Of a stretch of 64,000 nucleotides of DNA, positions 42,890 through 51,197 are shown piece by piece. Source of the stretch: Nocardioides gilvus (GTDB taxonomy: Bacteria; Actinomycetota; Actinomycetes; Propionibacteriales; Nocardioidaceae). The translations under genes were made by a program, and so were the position numbers. The stretch covers positions 310,001-374,000 of the forward strand of contig NZ_QHKY01000002.1 of assembly GCF_003194605.1 (NCBI RefSeq), in the 5' to 3' direction. Positions within the stretch are counted from its first letter, which is position 1. Each line of letters starts with the position of its first letter. Under the pieces are notes generated by a model. The model searched no databases, was not told the origin of the DNA, and saw only the letters and a list, made by a program, of their open reading frames with translations.

Positions 42890-44395
42890 TTGAGCGCCAC
42901 CCCCCTGTCCCACGCACCCGAGCCGAGCGTCATGGCCGCGCTGCGCTCCCCCAAGCTGCTTCGCACCGAGGTGCTCGCCGGCCTCGTCGTCGCGCTGGCA
43001 CTCATCCCTGAGGCAATCTCGTTCTCCATCATCGCCGGAGTGGACCCCCGTGTCGGCCTGTTCGCCTCGTTCACGATGGCGGTGTCGATCTCGTTCCTCG
43101 GTGGCCGTCCGGCCATGATCTCCGCCGCCACCGGCGCCATCGCCCTGGTCATCGCGCCGGTGATGCGCGAGCACGGCTACGACTACCTCATCGCCACGGT
43201 GCTCTTGGGTGGCCTCATCCAGATCGCGCTTGGCCTGGGTGGGTTCGGCAAACTGATGCGCTTCATTCCGCGCTCGGTCATGGTGGGGTTCGTCAACGCC
43301 CTCGCCATCCTCATCTTCATGGCCCAGATTCCGTACATGGTCGACGTGCCGTGGCTGGTCTACCCGATGATCGCCGTTGGCGTTGCCATCATGGTCGGTC
43401 TCCCGCGCGTCACAAAGGTCGTCCCTGCTCCCCTGGTCGCGATCGTCGCCCTCACCGCATTCACCGTGGTTGCCGCCCTCACCGTCCCCAACGTCGGCGA
43501 CGAAGGCGAACTTCCCGACAGCCTCCCGGCCCTGTTCATCCCCGACGTGCCCTTCAACCTCGACACCCTGCAGATCATCGCCCCCTACGCCCTCGCGATG
43601 GCGCTGGTTGGTCTGCTCGAGTCGCTGCTGACCGCCAAGTTGGTCGACGACATCACCGACACGCACTCCAACAAGACCCGCGAATCCTGGGGTCAGGGCG
43701 CATCCAACGTGATCACCGCGTTCTTCGGCGGCATGGGCGGCTGCGCCATGATCGGCCAGACCCTCATCAACGTGAATGCCTCCGGTGCACGCACCCGCAT
43801 CTCCACGTTCCTCGCCGGCGTCTTCCTCCTCATCCTCGTGGTCGGATTCGGCGATGTGGTCGCCATCATCCCGATGGCTGCGCTCGTCGCGGTCATGATC
43901 ATCGTCGCGGTCGGCACCTTTGACTGGCACTCCATCCAGCCCGCCACCCTGCGTCGGATGCCGAAGTCGGAGACCATCGTCATGGTCAGCACCGTCGCGG
44001 TCACCGTCGCCACCCACAACCTGGCCATCGGCGTCGTGGTCGGCGTTCTGGTTGCCATGACCCTCTTCGCCCGCCGAGTCGCCCACCTCACCGAGACCCG
44101 CCGTGAAGTGGTCGAGGACCGCAACGGCGTCGCTACCGCCGTCTACCACGTGACCGGTCAACTCTTCTTCGCCTCCTCCAACGACCTCTACACCCAGTTC
44201 GAGTACGCCGACGACCCCGACCAAATAGTCATCGACCTCACCCAGTCCCACATCTGGGACGCCTCCACCGTCGCCTCCCTCGATGCCATCACCACCAAGT
44301 ACGAGCGCAAGGGCAAGACCGTCGAACTCGTCGGCCTGAACGACGCCAGCGCAGAACGGCACGTCCGGCTCAGCGGTTCTCTTCCCTCACACTGA
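42890..44395 (+). CDS. SulP family anion transporter with STAS domain
   Basis: A protein of about 501 residues. It has ten to twelve transmembrane helices (for example EVLAGLVVALALIPEAISFS, SFLGGRPAMISAATGAIALV) and a C-terminal STAS domain with IVIDLTQSHIWDASTVASLD. Such proteins carry sulfate, bicarbonate or related anions. The start is uncertain: TTG 42890 is chosen for a GGAG about 9 nt upstream; ATG 42932 and ATG 42791 are alternatives. It is controlled by the divergent MerR-type regulator and its 19-bp-spacer promoter. Confidence 0.85.
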   Translation: MSATPLSHAPEPSVMAALRSPKLLRTEVLAGLVVALALIPEAISFSIIAGVDPRVGLFASFTMAVSISFLGGRPAMISAATGAIALVIAPVMREHGYDYLIATVLLGGLIQIALGLGGFGKLMRFIPRSVMVGFVNALAILIFMAQIPYMVDVPWLVYPMIAVGVAIMVGLPRVTKVVPAPLVAIVALTAFTVVAALTVPNVGDEGELPDSLPALFIPDVPFNLDTLQIIAPYALAMALVGLLESLLTAKLVDDITDTHSNKTRESWGQGASNVITAFFGGMGGCAMIGQTLINVNASGARTRISTFLAGVFLLILVVGFGDVVAIIPMAALVAVMIIVAVGTFDWHSIQPATLRRMPKSETIVMVSTVAVTVATHNLAIGVVVGVLVAMTLFARRVAHLTETRREVVEDRNGVATAVYHVTGQLFFASSNDLYTQFEYADDPDQIVIDLTQSHIWDASTVASLDAITTKYERKGKTVELVGLNDASAERHVRLSGSLPSH

Positions 44396-44407
44396 TTGCC
44401 GTCCGGC

Positions 44408-44426
44408 GACGCACGAAGAGTGCGTC
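44408..44426. terminator. Small hairpin between convergent genes
   Basis: Seven-base arms (GACGCAC and GTGCGTC) around GAAGA, 13 bp after the SulP stop. It probably marks the end of that transcript and possibly that of the convergent acetyltransferase. Confidence 0.5.
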
Positions 44427-44493
44427 ACTTCCCCGCAATAGTTCATGCACGCGCTGGGTTCACGCAACGAGGGGGGGGACGTGAGCTCGTCGC

Positions 44494-45063
44494 TCAGCGG
44501 TGAGCGCGGTCCCGCTCGCTCGCGAGCAGAGCGTGGCCGTCGAGAGTGGTCCACTCGCCCTTGAACCAGTCGGCGTCGACCTGCCTCGACTCCTGTCGGA
44601 ATCCCGCCCTCGCGAGCAGCCGTGCGACCGGGTTGTTGCGCGAATCGCAGAAAGCTACTACGCGGTGAGCGTGCTCGTGGTCGAAGAGGAAATCCAACAA
44701 GGCGATCAGTGCCTCGGAGGCGACGCCTTGACCCTGCGAGGACCGCGCCAGAGTGATGCCGACCTCAAAGGTGTCGGGCTGATCGTCGAGGCGGTGCAGC
44801 GCCAGATCGCCAAGGAGCCCGCCCGACGAGGTCTCGCGCACAGCGAGCTGCAGCCAGTTCCCGGGCGACGGGACGTGCCTGTCGCGCTGATCGTCGACCA
44901 AGCGCTCGGCATCTGCACGGGAGTAGTCGATGCCCCACGACTGGTACCGGGCAACATCCGGATCCTGCCGATACCCGGTAAAGGCGTCGACGTCGTGATC
45001 CGAGAGCGGCGCTATGGTCAAGCGGGCGGTCGTCAGAAGCAGGTCCGCTTGAGACGAGAGCAT
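44494..45063 (-). CDS. GNAT family N-acetyltransferase
   Basis: A 189-residue enzyme of the RimJ/RimL/aminoglycoside-acetyltransferase type. LTTARLTIAPLSDHDVDAF and a C-terminal acetyl-CoA region (SSQGQGVASEALIALLDFLF; VARLLARAGF) are visible. The acetyl acceptor cannot be assigned. TAGCCT on the minus strand at 45070-45075 is exactly 6 nt before the ATG, suggesting leaderless translation. Confidence 0.88.
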   Translation of the reverse strand: MLSSQADLLLTTARLTIAPLSDHDVDAFTGYRQDPDVARYQSWGIDYSRADAERLVDDQRDRHVPSPGNWLQLAVRETSSGGLLGDLALHRLDDQPDTFEVGITLARSSQGQGVASEALIALLDFLFDHEHAHRVVAFCDSRNNPVARLLARAGFRQESRQVDADWFKGEWTTLDGHALLASERDRAHR

Positions 45064-45244
45064 AGGCAGAGGCTAGCAATGCCATCAGATGACGTGGAGC
45101 GATGTCGGCCCCGCGGGTGAATACACCCGACTCCACCCTGATCCCGTCGAACCTGCGTCTTATCCCCGCTCATGAACCCCTCCGGGGCTCCGCTCGAGGC
45201 GACGATCGCGCGTCGCCTGAACGGCGGCGAAGGCGGACGCCTGA

Positions 45245-45454
45245 TCAATGCGGTTTCGGGGGCCGCGCCCGTAGCAAGAGCGTCAGAGAGCGAATGGCGA
45301 GTGAGGCGGCCAGAGTGGCCACCGCAGCACTGGCCAGGCGGAACCACGTCGGCGCATCGGTCGCCCAAGCGCCGCCGATGGCGAACCACAGCACAAACAA
45401 GTCGGCGAGCAACAGGCCGACGCTGGCCTCTGTCCTCAGCCGAACGGTTCGCAC
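45245..45454 (-). CDS. Small membrane protein, 69 residues
   Basis: A short protein with two hydrophobic helices (about 12-31 and 40-61) and a basic C-terminus. It matches no known family that I recognise. It is accepted as a gene because a TAGAAT element at 45461-45466 lies exactly 6 nt before the GTG, the leaderless arrangement seen at many genes in this window. Confidence 0.6.
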   Translation of the reverse strand: MRTVRLRTEASVGLLLADLFVLWFAIGGAWATDAPTWFRLASAAVATLAASLAIRSLTLLLRARPPKPH

Positions 45455-45460
45455 TCCGGG

Positions 45461-45466
45461 ATTCTA
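45461..45466 (-). promoter_or_regulatory. Predicted -10 element of the small membrane protein gene
   Basis: TAGAAT on the minus strand is close to the consensus TATAAT, with a 6-nt gap to the GTG start at 45454. It supports that frame being expressed. Confidence 0.5.
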
Positions 45467-45551
45467 TGAGCTGATGATGGTGTGCGCGGAGCGAAGGGCC
45501 GCTCGGGACCGAAATCGGCACCTCTGCTCAGCGCCCTGACAAGCCCTGCGC

Positions 45552-46088
45552 TCAGCGGAGCAGACGCTCCACGGCGTCGGCCAGCTCCTCGACGTCGACG
45601 CCGCGCGAGTCCACCGACACCGCGTGCACGAGCGCACCCTCGAGCAGATCGGAGACCGCGCGTGCCGTCGTCGAGGGTGTGGGGTGTCCGCCCTCGGCGA
45701 GCATCGACTCCAGCAGCGCCAGGAACCGCAGGTGCCCGGCGGCCATCGCTGGCTTGGCCGTCTCGTCCAGGAGCAACGCGAGTCGAGCGCGCGTGGCCCG
45801 CACGTGCTCCGGCGAGGTCATCCGGGCGACGTTGCTTGCGAGCTGTGCCGCCAGGGCGGGCCCGGAGCGTACGTCCGACTGCGGCCCTGCGAGCATCGCG
45901 CGGTCCAACTCCTCCAGCCGAGTAACGATCGCTTCCAGCAGGGCCGCGCGGCTGCGAAAGCAGTTGGAGGTGCTCCCGTGTGGCAGGCCCCCCTCAGCGT
46001 CGACGGCTCGGTGGGTGAGTCCGCGGAGGCCGTCGCGGGCAAGGACGGTCACGGCGGCGTCTGCGACAAGTTCCGGACGGGAAGGCAC
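45552..46088 (-). CDS. TetR family transcriptional regulator
   Basis: A 178-residue regulator. The N-terminal helix-turn-helix is VADAAVTVLARDGLRGLTHRAVDAEGGLPHGSTSNCFRSRAALLEAI; the C-terminal part is a ligand-binding helical domain without identifiable pocket residues. The start is a GTG at 46088 with TAGTGT 6 nt upstream (46095-46100). The operator at 46098-46126 covers its own promoter and that of the divergent monooxygenase gene, so it probably represses both. Confidence 0.88.
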   Translation of the reverse strand: MPSRPELVADAAVTVLARDGLRGLTHRAVDAEGGLPHGSTSNCFRSRAALLEAIVTRLEELDRAMLAGPQSDVRSGPALAAQLASNVARMTSPEHVRATRARLALLLDETAKPAMAAGHLRFLALLESMLAEGGHPTPSTTARAVSDLLEGALVHAVSVDSRGVDVEELADAVERLLR

Positions 46089-46097
46089 ATCAGAACA

Positions 46098-46126
46098 CTA
46101 CATCTGTTGTAAGACTACAAATGTAG
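46098..46126. promoter_or_regulatory. Palindromic operator between TetR and monooxygenase genes
   Basis: A 29-bp near-palindrome, CTACATCTGTTGT-AAG-ACTACAAATGTAG, in which 11 of 13 positions pair. It overlaps the TetR -10 box and lies just upstream of the TAGCGT box (46130-46135) of the divergent gene, as expected for a TetR-type operator. Confidence 0.8.
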
Positions 46127-46141
46127 TAGTAGCGTCGAGAC

Positions 46142-47161
46142 ATGCCTTCGATCACCATCCTCGGCGGCGGAGTCGCGGGACTCACCCTGGCGGCGACGCT
46201 CGATCCCACAGCCCACGACGTGACTGTCGTGGAGCGGAGGCCGGGCTACAGCAGGGTCCCCACAGCCTTCGGCATCTGGCCCTTCGCCCTGGCCGCGCTG
46301 GAGCGCATCAAGCTCGCCGACGGACTGCGCGAGCGCGGACTCCTGCTCACCTCGGGAGTGATCACCGCTGACAGCACGCGCCGTCCGGTGACGATGACCA
46401 TGCAGGACGCCAACACCTGGCTGATCACCCGACCGGCGTTGCTCGAGCTCCTCGACGAGGCCGTGCCCAGCACCGTCGAACGGGTCGAGCGGCACGTCGA
46501 CGACCCCACCACGCTGGAGGGCGACCTGGTCGTGGCCGCGGACGGCGCCCGCAGCGTCGTACGCTCGCACGTCTGGGGCGACGAGCCACGCAACACGGGC
46601 GTCGTCGCGATCCGCGGGATGCTGGAGACCCCGCCTGCCACTCCCGCCGACCGGATGCATGAATTCTGGGGCGACGGCATGCTCGCCGGGGTCGCGCCCA
46701 ATCCGTTGCCGGACCACCTCGGCACCAACTGGTACGTCTCCGCCCGCCGCAGCGCCCAGTCGCCCGAGGAGGCCCTGGCCTGGGCGCGGGAGGCGTACGC
46801 CGGGTTCCCGGACCTAGTGCGCGACACTCTCGCCGCCGCGACGCCGGAGCGCACCGTCGTCAACATGATCCTCCAGTCCCCGCGCACACGACGGCTGGCG
46901 CGCGAACGCTACGTGCTCGTCGGCGACGCGGCACACGCGATGGCACCCAATCTGGGGCGGGGCGCGTGCGAGGCGATGGTCGACGCGATCGTCCTCGGCG
47001 AAGCGCTCAACGAGCACGGGCTCAGCGGCGTACGCCACTACGAACGGGCTCGACGGCGGGCGGGACAACGTACGAAGGTGGCCGCCTCCGCAGCCATGCG
47101 GTTGGCGTTGGCACCGCGGATGAGTCGCGGAGTCGTGCGGGTGACCGGCCGGCGGGGCTGA
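46142..47161 (+). CDS. FAD-dependent monooxygenase (PHBH-type fold)
   Basis: A 339-residue flavoprotein. The FAD-binding GGGVAGLTLAATL is near residue 8, the DG motif is VVAADGARSVVR (about 131-142), and the GD motif is YVLVGDAAHAMAPNLGRGACEAM near 258. The family hydroxylates aromatic or polyketide substrates with NAD(P)H and O2. The substrate is unknown. TAGCGT (46130-46135) is 6 nt before the ATG, so the message is probably leaderless. It is divergent from, and probably repressed by, the adjacent TetR regulator. Confidence 0.87.
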   Translation: MPSITILGGGVAGLTLAATLDPTAHDVTVVERRPGYSRVPTAFGIWPFALAALERIKLADGLRERGLLLTSGVITADSTRRPVTMTMQDANTWLITRPALLELLDEAVPSTVERVERHVDDPTTLEGDLVVAADGARSVVRSHVWGDEPRNTGVVAIRGMLETPPATPADRMHEFWGDGMLAGVAPNPLPDHLGTNWYVSARRSAQSPEEALAWAREAYAGFPDLVRDTLAAATPERTVVNMILQSPRTRRLARERYVLVGDAAHAMAPNLGRGACEAMVDAIVLGEALNEHGLSGVRHYERARRRAGQRTKVAASAAMRLALAPRMSRGVVRVTGRRG

Positions 47162-47253
47162 AGGCGTGGACTCACTCCCCCGCGAGATCGCGGGCAGCAT
47201 CGAGGTCACGTACAGCGGCGACCGGCGGCCTCAGCCACTCGAAGAGCCGTGGC

Positions 47254-47904
47254 TCATGACGCTCTCGCGATCAGGACCGCCTGGCCGTCGCGTTCGTGCA
47301 CTCCGGCTGCCTGACGTTCCAGACGCGCCACTTCCTCGAACCCGGCCCCGGCCACCACGCTCGAGAGATCGTCCGTCGTGCGGTTGTAGCGCTCCAGGGT
47401 GATGTCGTGGCCATGACTGCGGTAGGCGCCCGACACGTCACGGACCCCATGACCGGTCTGGAACGCGACGAGGAGCACCCCACCCGTTCGCAGTACTCGG
47501 CGGGCCTCGCCGAAGACGTGTGCCAACTGGTCGTCGGGGCTGTGGATCGTCGAGTACCAGGAGAAGTACCCGTCGAACGACTCGTCCGGATGGGGCAGGT
47601 CGGTGATCGAAGCGATGCTTGTGGCGAAGGTCGGATGGTCCCTCTGCGCACGGCGGACCATCCCACCCGACAGGTCCACGCCCTCCACCAGGCACTCCAT
47701 CGCAGCCAGTACGGGAAGCAGACGCCCGGCCCCACAGCCCGCGTCCAGCACCCGCTTGTCTCCCGACAGCAACGACGCGAAGTGCTCGATCATCGCCAGC
47801 TCGATGCGCTGCTCGGGCTCGGTGGATCGGACGAGGTCGGCGTACGAGTCGGCGACTTCGTCGTAGGCACTCTGCACTGCCTGCTCGTCCTGTCGGGGCG
47901 TCAC
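47254..47904 (-). CDS. Class I SAM-dependent methyltransferase
   Basis: A 216-residue enzyme of the Methyltransf_11/25 type. Motif I is RVLDAGCGAGRLLPVLA, followed by the acidic GVDLSGGM and the post-motif LRTGGVLLVAFQTG. The methyl acceptor cannot be assigned. The GTG start (VTPRQD) at 47904 is chosen because minus-strand CAGACT (47911-47916) is exactly 6 nt upstream; the longer reading frame lacks this. It is divergent from the phytase/phosphodiesterase gene. Confidence 0.85.
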   Translation of the reverse strand: MTPRQDEQAVQSAYDEVADSYADLVRSTEPEQRIELAMIEHFASLLSGDKRVLDAGCGAGRLLPVLAAMECLVEGVDLSGGMVRRAQRDHPTFATSIASITDLPHPDESFDGYFSWYSTIHSPDDQLAHVFGEARRVLRTGGVLLVAFQTGHGVRDVSGAYRSHGHDITLERYNRTTDDLSSVVAGAGFEEVARLERQAAGVHERDGQAVLIARAS

Positions 47905-48017
47905 GTTCTCAGTCTGGTGGGTGGGACACGCCCACACCACCGCATGTTGGTCGATCGCTCACCCAACCGTCGACATCGCGACGACCCGAGTTGGCCCGAC
48001 ACCGAGAGCGTCGAGCC

Positions 48018-50279
48018 ATGACCTCATTGAGATCTCGGGCGACCACCCTGGTCAGCCTCGCTCTGCTCGCCGCCACGACGACCGTGCTCAGTGCACCAGT
48101 CGCCACTGCCGGGGGTGCGCACACCCCCGGCCACGACCGCTCCGACCACCGCGCCCGCGTCGTCCAACCCACGCTCGAGGCCCGGGCCACGTTGTCTGCG
48201 GACTTCCTGGCTCCCGGCCCGCCGTCGGGCTCGAAGGCGTCGCCGGGGAACGGACGTACGGGCCCGTTCGACGGCCAGGTGATCCCGGGCTTCTCCGCGA
48301 TGGTCGAGAACCGCGACGGCACCTTCTGGGCCCAGCCCGACAACGGCTTCGGCACGAAGGCGAACTCCGCCGACTTCCTGCTCCGCATCTACAAGGTGCG
48401 CCCCCAGTGGGAGACGGCGCGCGGCGGGCGCGGCAGCATCGAGGTGCAGCGCTTCATCCAGCTGCGCGACCCGAAGAAGCGCATCAAGTTCCCCATCGTC
48501 AACGAGGGCACCCGTGACCGGCTGCTCACCGGCGCCGACTTCGACATCGAGTCCCTGGTGCGCGCCAAGGACGGCACGTTCTGGATCGGTGAGGAGTTCG
48601 GGCCCTACCTCCTGCACGTGAGCGCCAACGGCACCGTCCTCGAGGCGCCGGTCCCCTTCCCCGGCGGCAAGTCGCCGCAGAACCCGACGTTGGGCGACGA
48701 GAAGCCCCGGGTGCCGTCAAGCAAGGGTTTCGAGGCGATGGGTGCCTCCCCCGACGGGCGTCTGCTCTACCCGATCGTCGAGGGCGCGCTCGTCGACGAC
48801 GCCGACCAGCGCCGTCGCATGATCCACGAGTTCGACACCCGCAGGGGCGCCTACACCGGTCGCACGTGGCAGTACCAGGTCGACGAGACGCCCAACGTGA
48901 TCGGTGACGCCTTCACCGTCCGCAACAACCGCCTCCTGGTCCTCGAGCGCGACAACCTCGACGGCGCGGCAGCGGTCACCAAGCGGATCTACGAGATCGA
49001 CCTGCGACGCCGCGACGCCGACGGGTTCGTGAAGAAGGAACTGGTCGTCGACCTCCTCAAGATCGCCAACCCCGACGAGATCGGCACGCGCCGCTCGCCG
49101 GACGCGTACGGCGTCGGCAAGGAGTTCAGCTTCCCGATGGTCTCGGTCGAGGTGGTCGTGCAGTTGAACGACGGCCGCATCCTGGTCGCCAACGACAACA
49201 ACTACCCCGGCGACGACTCCCGCGTGCCCGGCACCCCGGACGACACCGAGATGATCGTCCTGGACCTGCGCAGGACGCGGGCGCCGGCGGCCAACGACGG
49301 GCTGGTGATCGGACACCGCGGCTCCAGCGGCACCCGGCCCGAGCACACGCTGGCGGCGTACGAGCAGGCCATCCTCGCCTGCGCCGACTACATCGAGCCA
49401 GACCTGGTCGCCACCAAGGACGGCGTCCTCGTCGCGCGCCACGAGAACGAGATCGGCGGCACCACCGACGTCGCCGACAAGCCCGAATTCTCCGACCGAC
49501 GCACGACGAAGACCATCGACGGAGCCCGGCTCACCGGCTGGTTCACCGAGGACTTCACCCTGGCCGAGCTCAAGACGCTGCGGGCCACCGAGCGCATCCC
49601 CGGCGTGCGGCCGCAGAACACGGCTTACGACGGTCTCTACGCGGTACCGACGCTCGACGAGGTCCTCGATCTGGCGCGGCACTCCCGCACCTGCGACGGC
49701 AAGCCCGTCGGGGTCTACCCGGAGACGAAGCACCCGACGTACTTCGACTCCATCGACCTCTCCCTGGAGGAGCCACTGCTGGCCGACCTCGCCGCCAACG
49801 GTTACGACGGCTCGGACCCGGTCTTCCTGCAGAGCTTCGAGACCGGCAACCTGCGCGAGCTGGACCGTGCCAGCGACTTCAAGATCACCCAACTCACCGG
49901 CTGCAGCGGGGCGCCGTACGACCTCGTCGCCGCCGGGGACCCGCGTACGTACGCCGACGTCGTCAGCGCCAAGGGTCTGCGCCAGGTGGCCCGCTACGCC
50001 GACGGGTTGGGGGCCTGCAAGGACCAGTTGATCCCCCGGGGAGCCGACGGGAACCTGCTGGAGCCCACGGCGGTGATCGGTGACGCGCACGCCGCCGGGC
50101 TGGTGGTGCACCCGTACACCTTCCGGGTGGAGAACCAGTTCCTCCCGGCACAGTTCCGCCGGGGCACCTCACCCACCGCTCCCGGTGACCTGGCCGGCGA
50201 GATCCGCGCCTTCCTCGATGCCGGCATCGACGGCTACTTCACCGACAACCCGGCGATCGGAGCGACAGTGACTCGCTGA
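48018..50279 (+). CDS. Secreted fusion: esterase-like phytase domain plus glycerophosphodiester phosphodiesterase
   Basis: A 753-residue protein with a signal peptide (LRSRATTLVSLALLAATTTVL; cleavage near residue 34). The first half (about 50-430) is the esterase-like-activity-of-phytase domain: FSAMVENRDGTFWAQPDNGFG, then FDIESLVRAKDGTFWIGEEFGPYLLHV. The second half is a GDPD domain: VIGHRGSSGTRPEHTLAAYE, then IEPDLVATKDGVLVARHENE with the Glu/Asp metal ligands. It should act outside the cell on phosphodiesters, perhaps to release phosphate and glycerol phosphate. The fusion of the two domains is unusual. A terminator follows. Confidence 0.87.
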   Translation: MTSLRSRATTLVSLALLAATTTVLSAPVATAGGAHTPGHDRSDHRARVVQPTLEARATLSADFLAPGPPSGSKASPGNGRTGPFDGQVIPGFSAMVENRDGTFWAQPDNGFGTKANSADFLLRIYKVRPQWETARGGRGSIEVQRFIQLRDPKKRIKFPIVNEGTRDRLLTGADFDIESLVRAKDGTFWIGEEFGPYLLHVSANGTVLEAPVPFPGGKSPQNPTLGDEKPRVPSSKGFEAMGASPDGRLLYPIVEGALVDDADQRRRMIHEFDTRRGAYTGRTWQYQVDETPNVIGDAFTVRNNRLLVLERDNLDGAAAVTKRIYEIDLRRRDADGFVKKELVVDLLKIANPDEIGTRRSPDAYGVGKEFSFPMVSVEVVVQLNDGRILVANDNNYPGDDSRVPGTPDDTEMIVLDLRRTRAPAANDGLVIGHRGSSGTRPEHTLAAYEQAILACADYIEPDLVATKDGVLVARHENEIGGTTDVADKPEFSDRRTTKTIDGARLTGWFTEDFTLAELKTLRATERIPGVRPQNTAYDGLYAVPTLDEVLDLARHSRTCDGKPVGVYPETKHPTYFDSIDLSLEEPLLADLAANGYDGSDPVFLQSFETGNLRELDRASDFKITQLTGCSGAPYDLVAAGDPRTYADVVSAKGLRQVARYADGLGACKDQLIPRGADGNLLEPTAVIGDAHAAGLVVHPYTFRVENQFLPAQFRRGTSPTAPGDLAGEIRAFLDAGIDGYFTDNPAIGATVTR

Positions 50280-50297
50280 CCCGCTGACAGCACCCGC

Positions 50298-50333
50298 GAG
50301 GACCCGACAGGCCACCTGGCCAGTCGGGTCCTC
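50298..50333 (+). terminator. Terminator of the phytase/phosphodiesterase gene
   Basis: Perfect 11-bp arms (50298-50308 and 50323-50333) enclosing a smaller GGCCACCTGGCC hairpin. It begins 19 bp after the stop codon. Confidence 0.75.
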
Positions 50334-50421
50334 GTCACGTGCGAAGCGCTACGTTCGGAGGTGACGACCACCCTCCGGAGCACCTCGCGACGGTCCATCC
50401 GACTTCGAACTGGAGAAGCTC

Positions 50422-51057
50422 ATGCGCCACCCCCGACCCCTCACTCTGGTGCGCCGGTCCACGGCGCTGCTCGCCACCCTGGCTCTCGGCCTGGCACTCG
50501 CGCTCACGGCTTGCGGCAACGACGACAACTCCGCCGAGGTCTCCGAGACCGAGCACAACGACGCCGACGTCGCCTTCGCCAGCGACATGATCCAGCACCA
50601 CGCCCAGGCCCTGTCGATGGTCGACCTGACCGCAGACCGGACCCTCGACCCGGAGGTGCAGCAGCTCGCCGAGGAGATCCGCGAGGCCCAGGGCCCCGAG
50701 ATCGAGACGATGACCGACTGGCTCCAGGAGTGGGACGAGGAGGTCCCGGAGACGATGCGCGACCACTCCAACGCCGGCCATGGCTCCGACGGGATGGGTG
50801 ACTCCATGGAGGGCATGGACTCCGACATGCCGGGCATGATGTCCGCCGACGACTTCGACCGACTCGAGAACGCTCCCGACGCCGACTTCCAGACGATGTG
50901 GCTCGAGATGATGATCGAGCACCACGAGGGCGCCGTCGAGATGGCGCAGGACGAGCAGGAGAACGGCCGGTTCAAGCCGGCTGTCGACCTGGCCGCGGAC
51001 GTCGTCGAGACCCAGACCGCGGAGATCCAGAAGATGGAGTCGCTCCTCGACTCCTGA
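50422..51057 (+). CDS. DUF305 lipoprotein
   Basis: A 211-residue protein. The lipoprotein signal ends in LALTAC (Cys31). The mature part is mostly helical with two DUF305 motifs: DMIQHHAQALSMVDL and MMIEHHEGAVEMAQDEQE, separated by an acidic Met/Gly/Ser-rich linker. DUF305 proteins are ferritin-like; several are linked to copper. A copper role is an inference from the His and Met motifs. It precedes the importer operon, but no overlap links them. Confidence 0.88.
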   Translation: MRHPRPLTLVRRSTALLATLALGLALALTACGNDDNSAEVSETEHNDADVAFASDMIQHHAQALSMVDLTADRTLDPEVQQLAEEIREAQGPEIETMTDWLQEWDEEVPETMRDHSNAGHGSDGMGDSMEGMDSDMPGMMSADDFDRLENAPDADFQTMWLEMMIEHHEGAVEMAQDEQENGRFKPAVDLAADVVETQTAEIQKMESLLDS

Positions 51058-51197
51058 GGCTCCGATGCCAGCCTGTGTCACGGACGTGGCGAGCCTGAAG
51101 GCAACCACGACAGTGGCATGCTCACGACGATCAGTCCGGCCCTTCGAGCCAGCGCCTGACCCGCGCACGGCACCACGAACAGTTTGAGGAGACGCCC

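Noticed and set aside
48717..50111. Long minus-strand frame inside the phytase/phosphodiesterase gene
   Set aside because: The plus-strand product has two intact domains and a signal peptide; the antisense frame has none.
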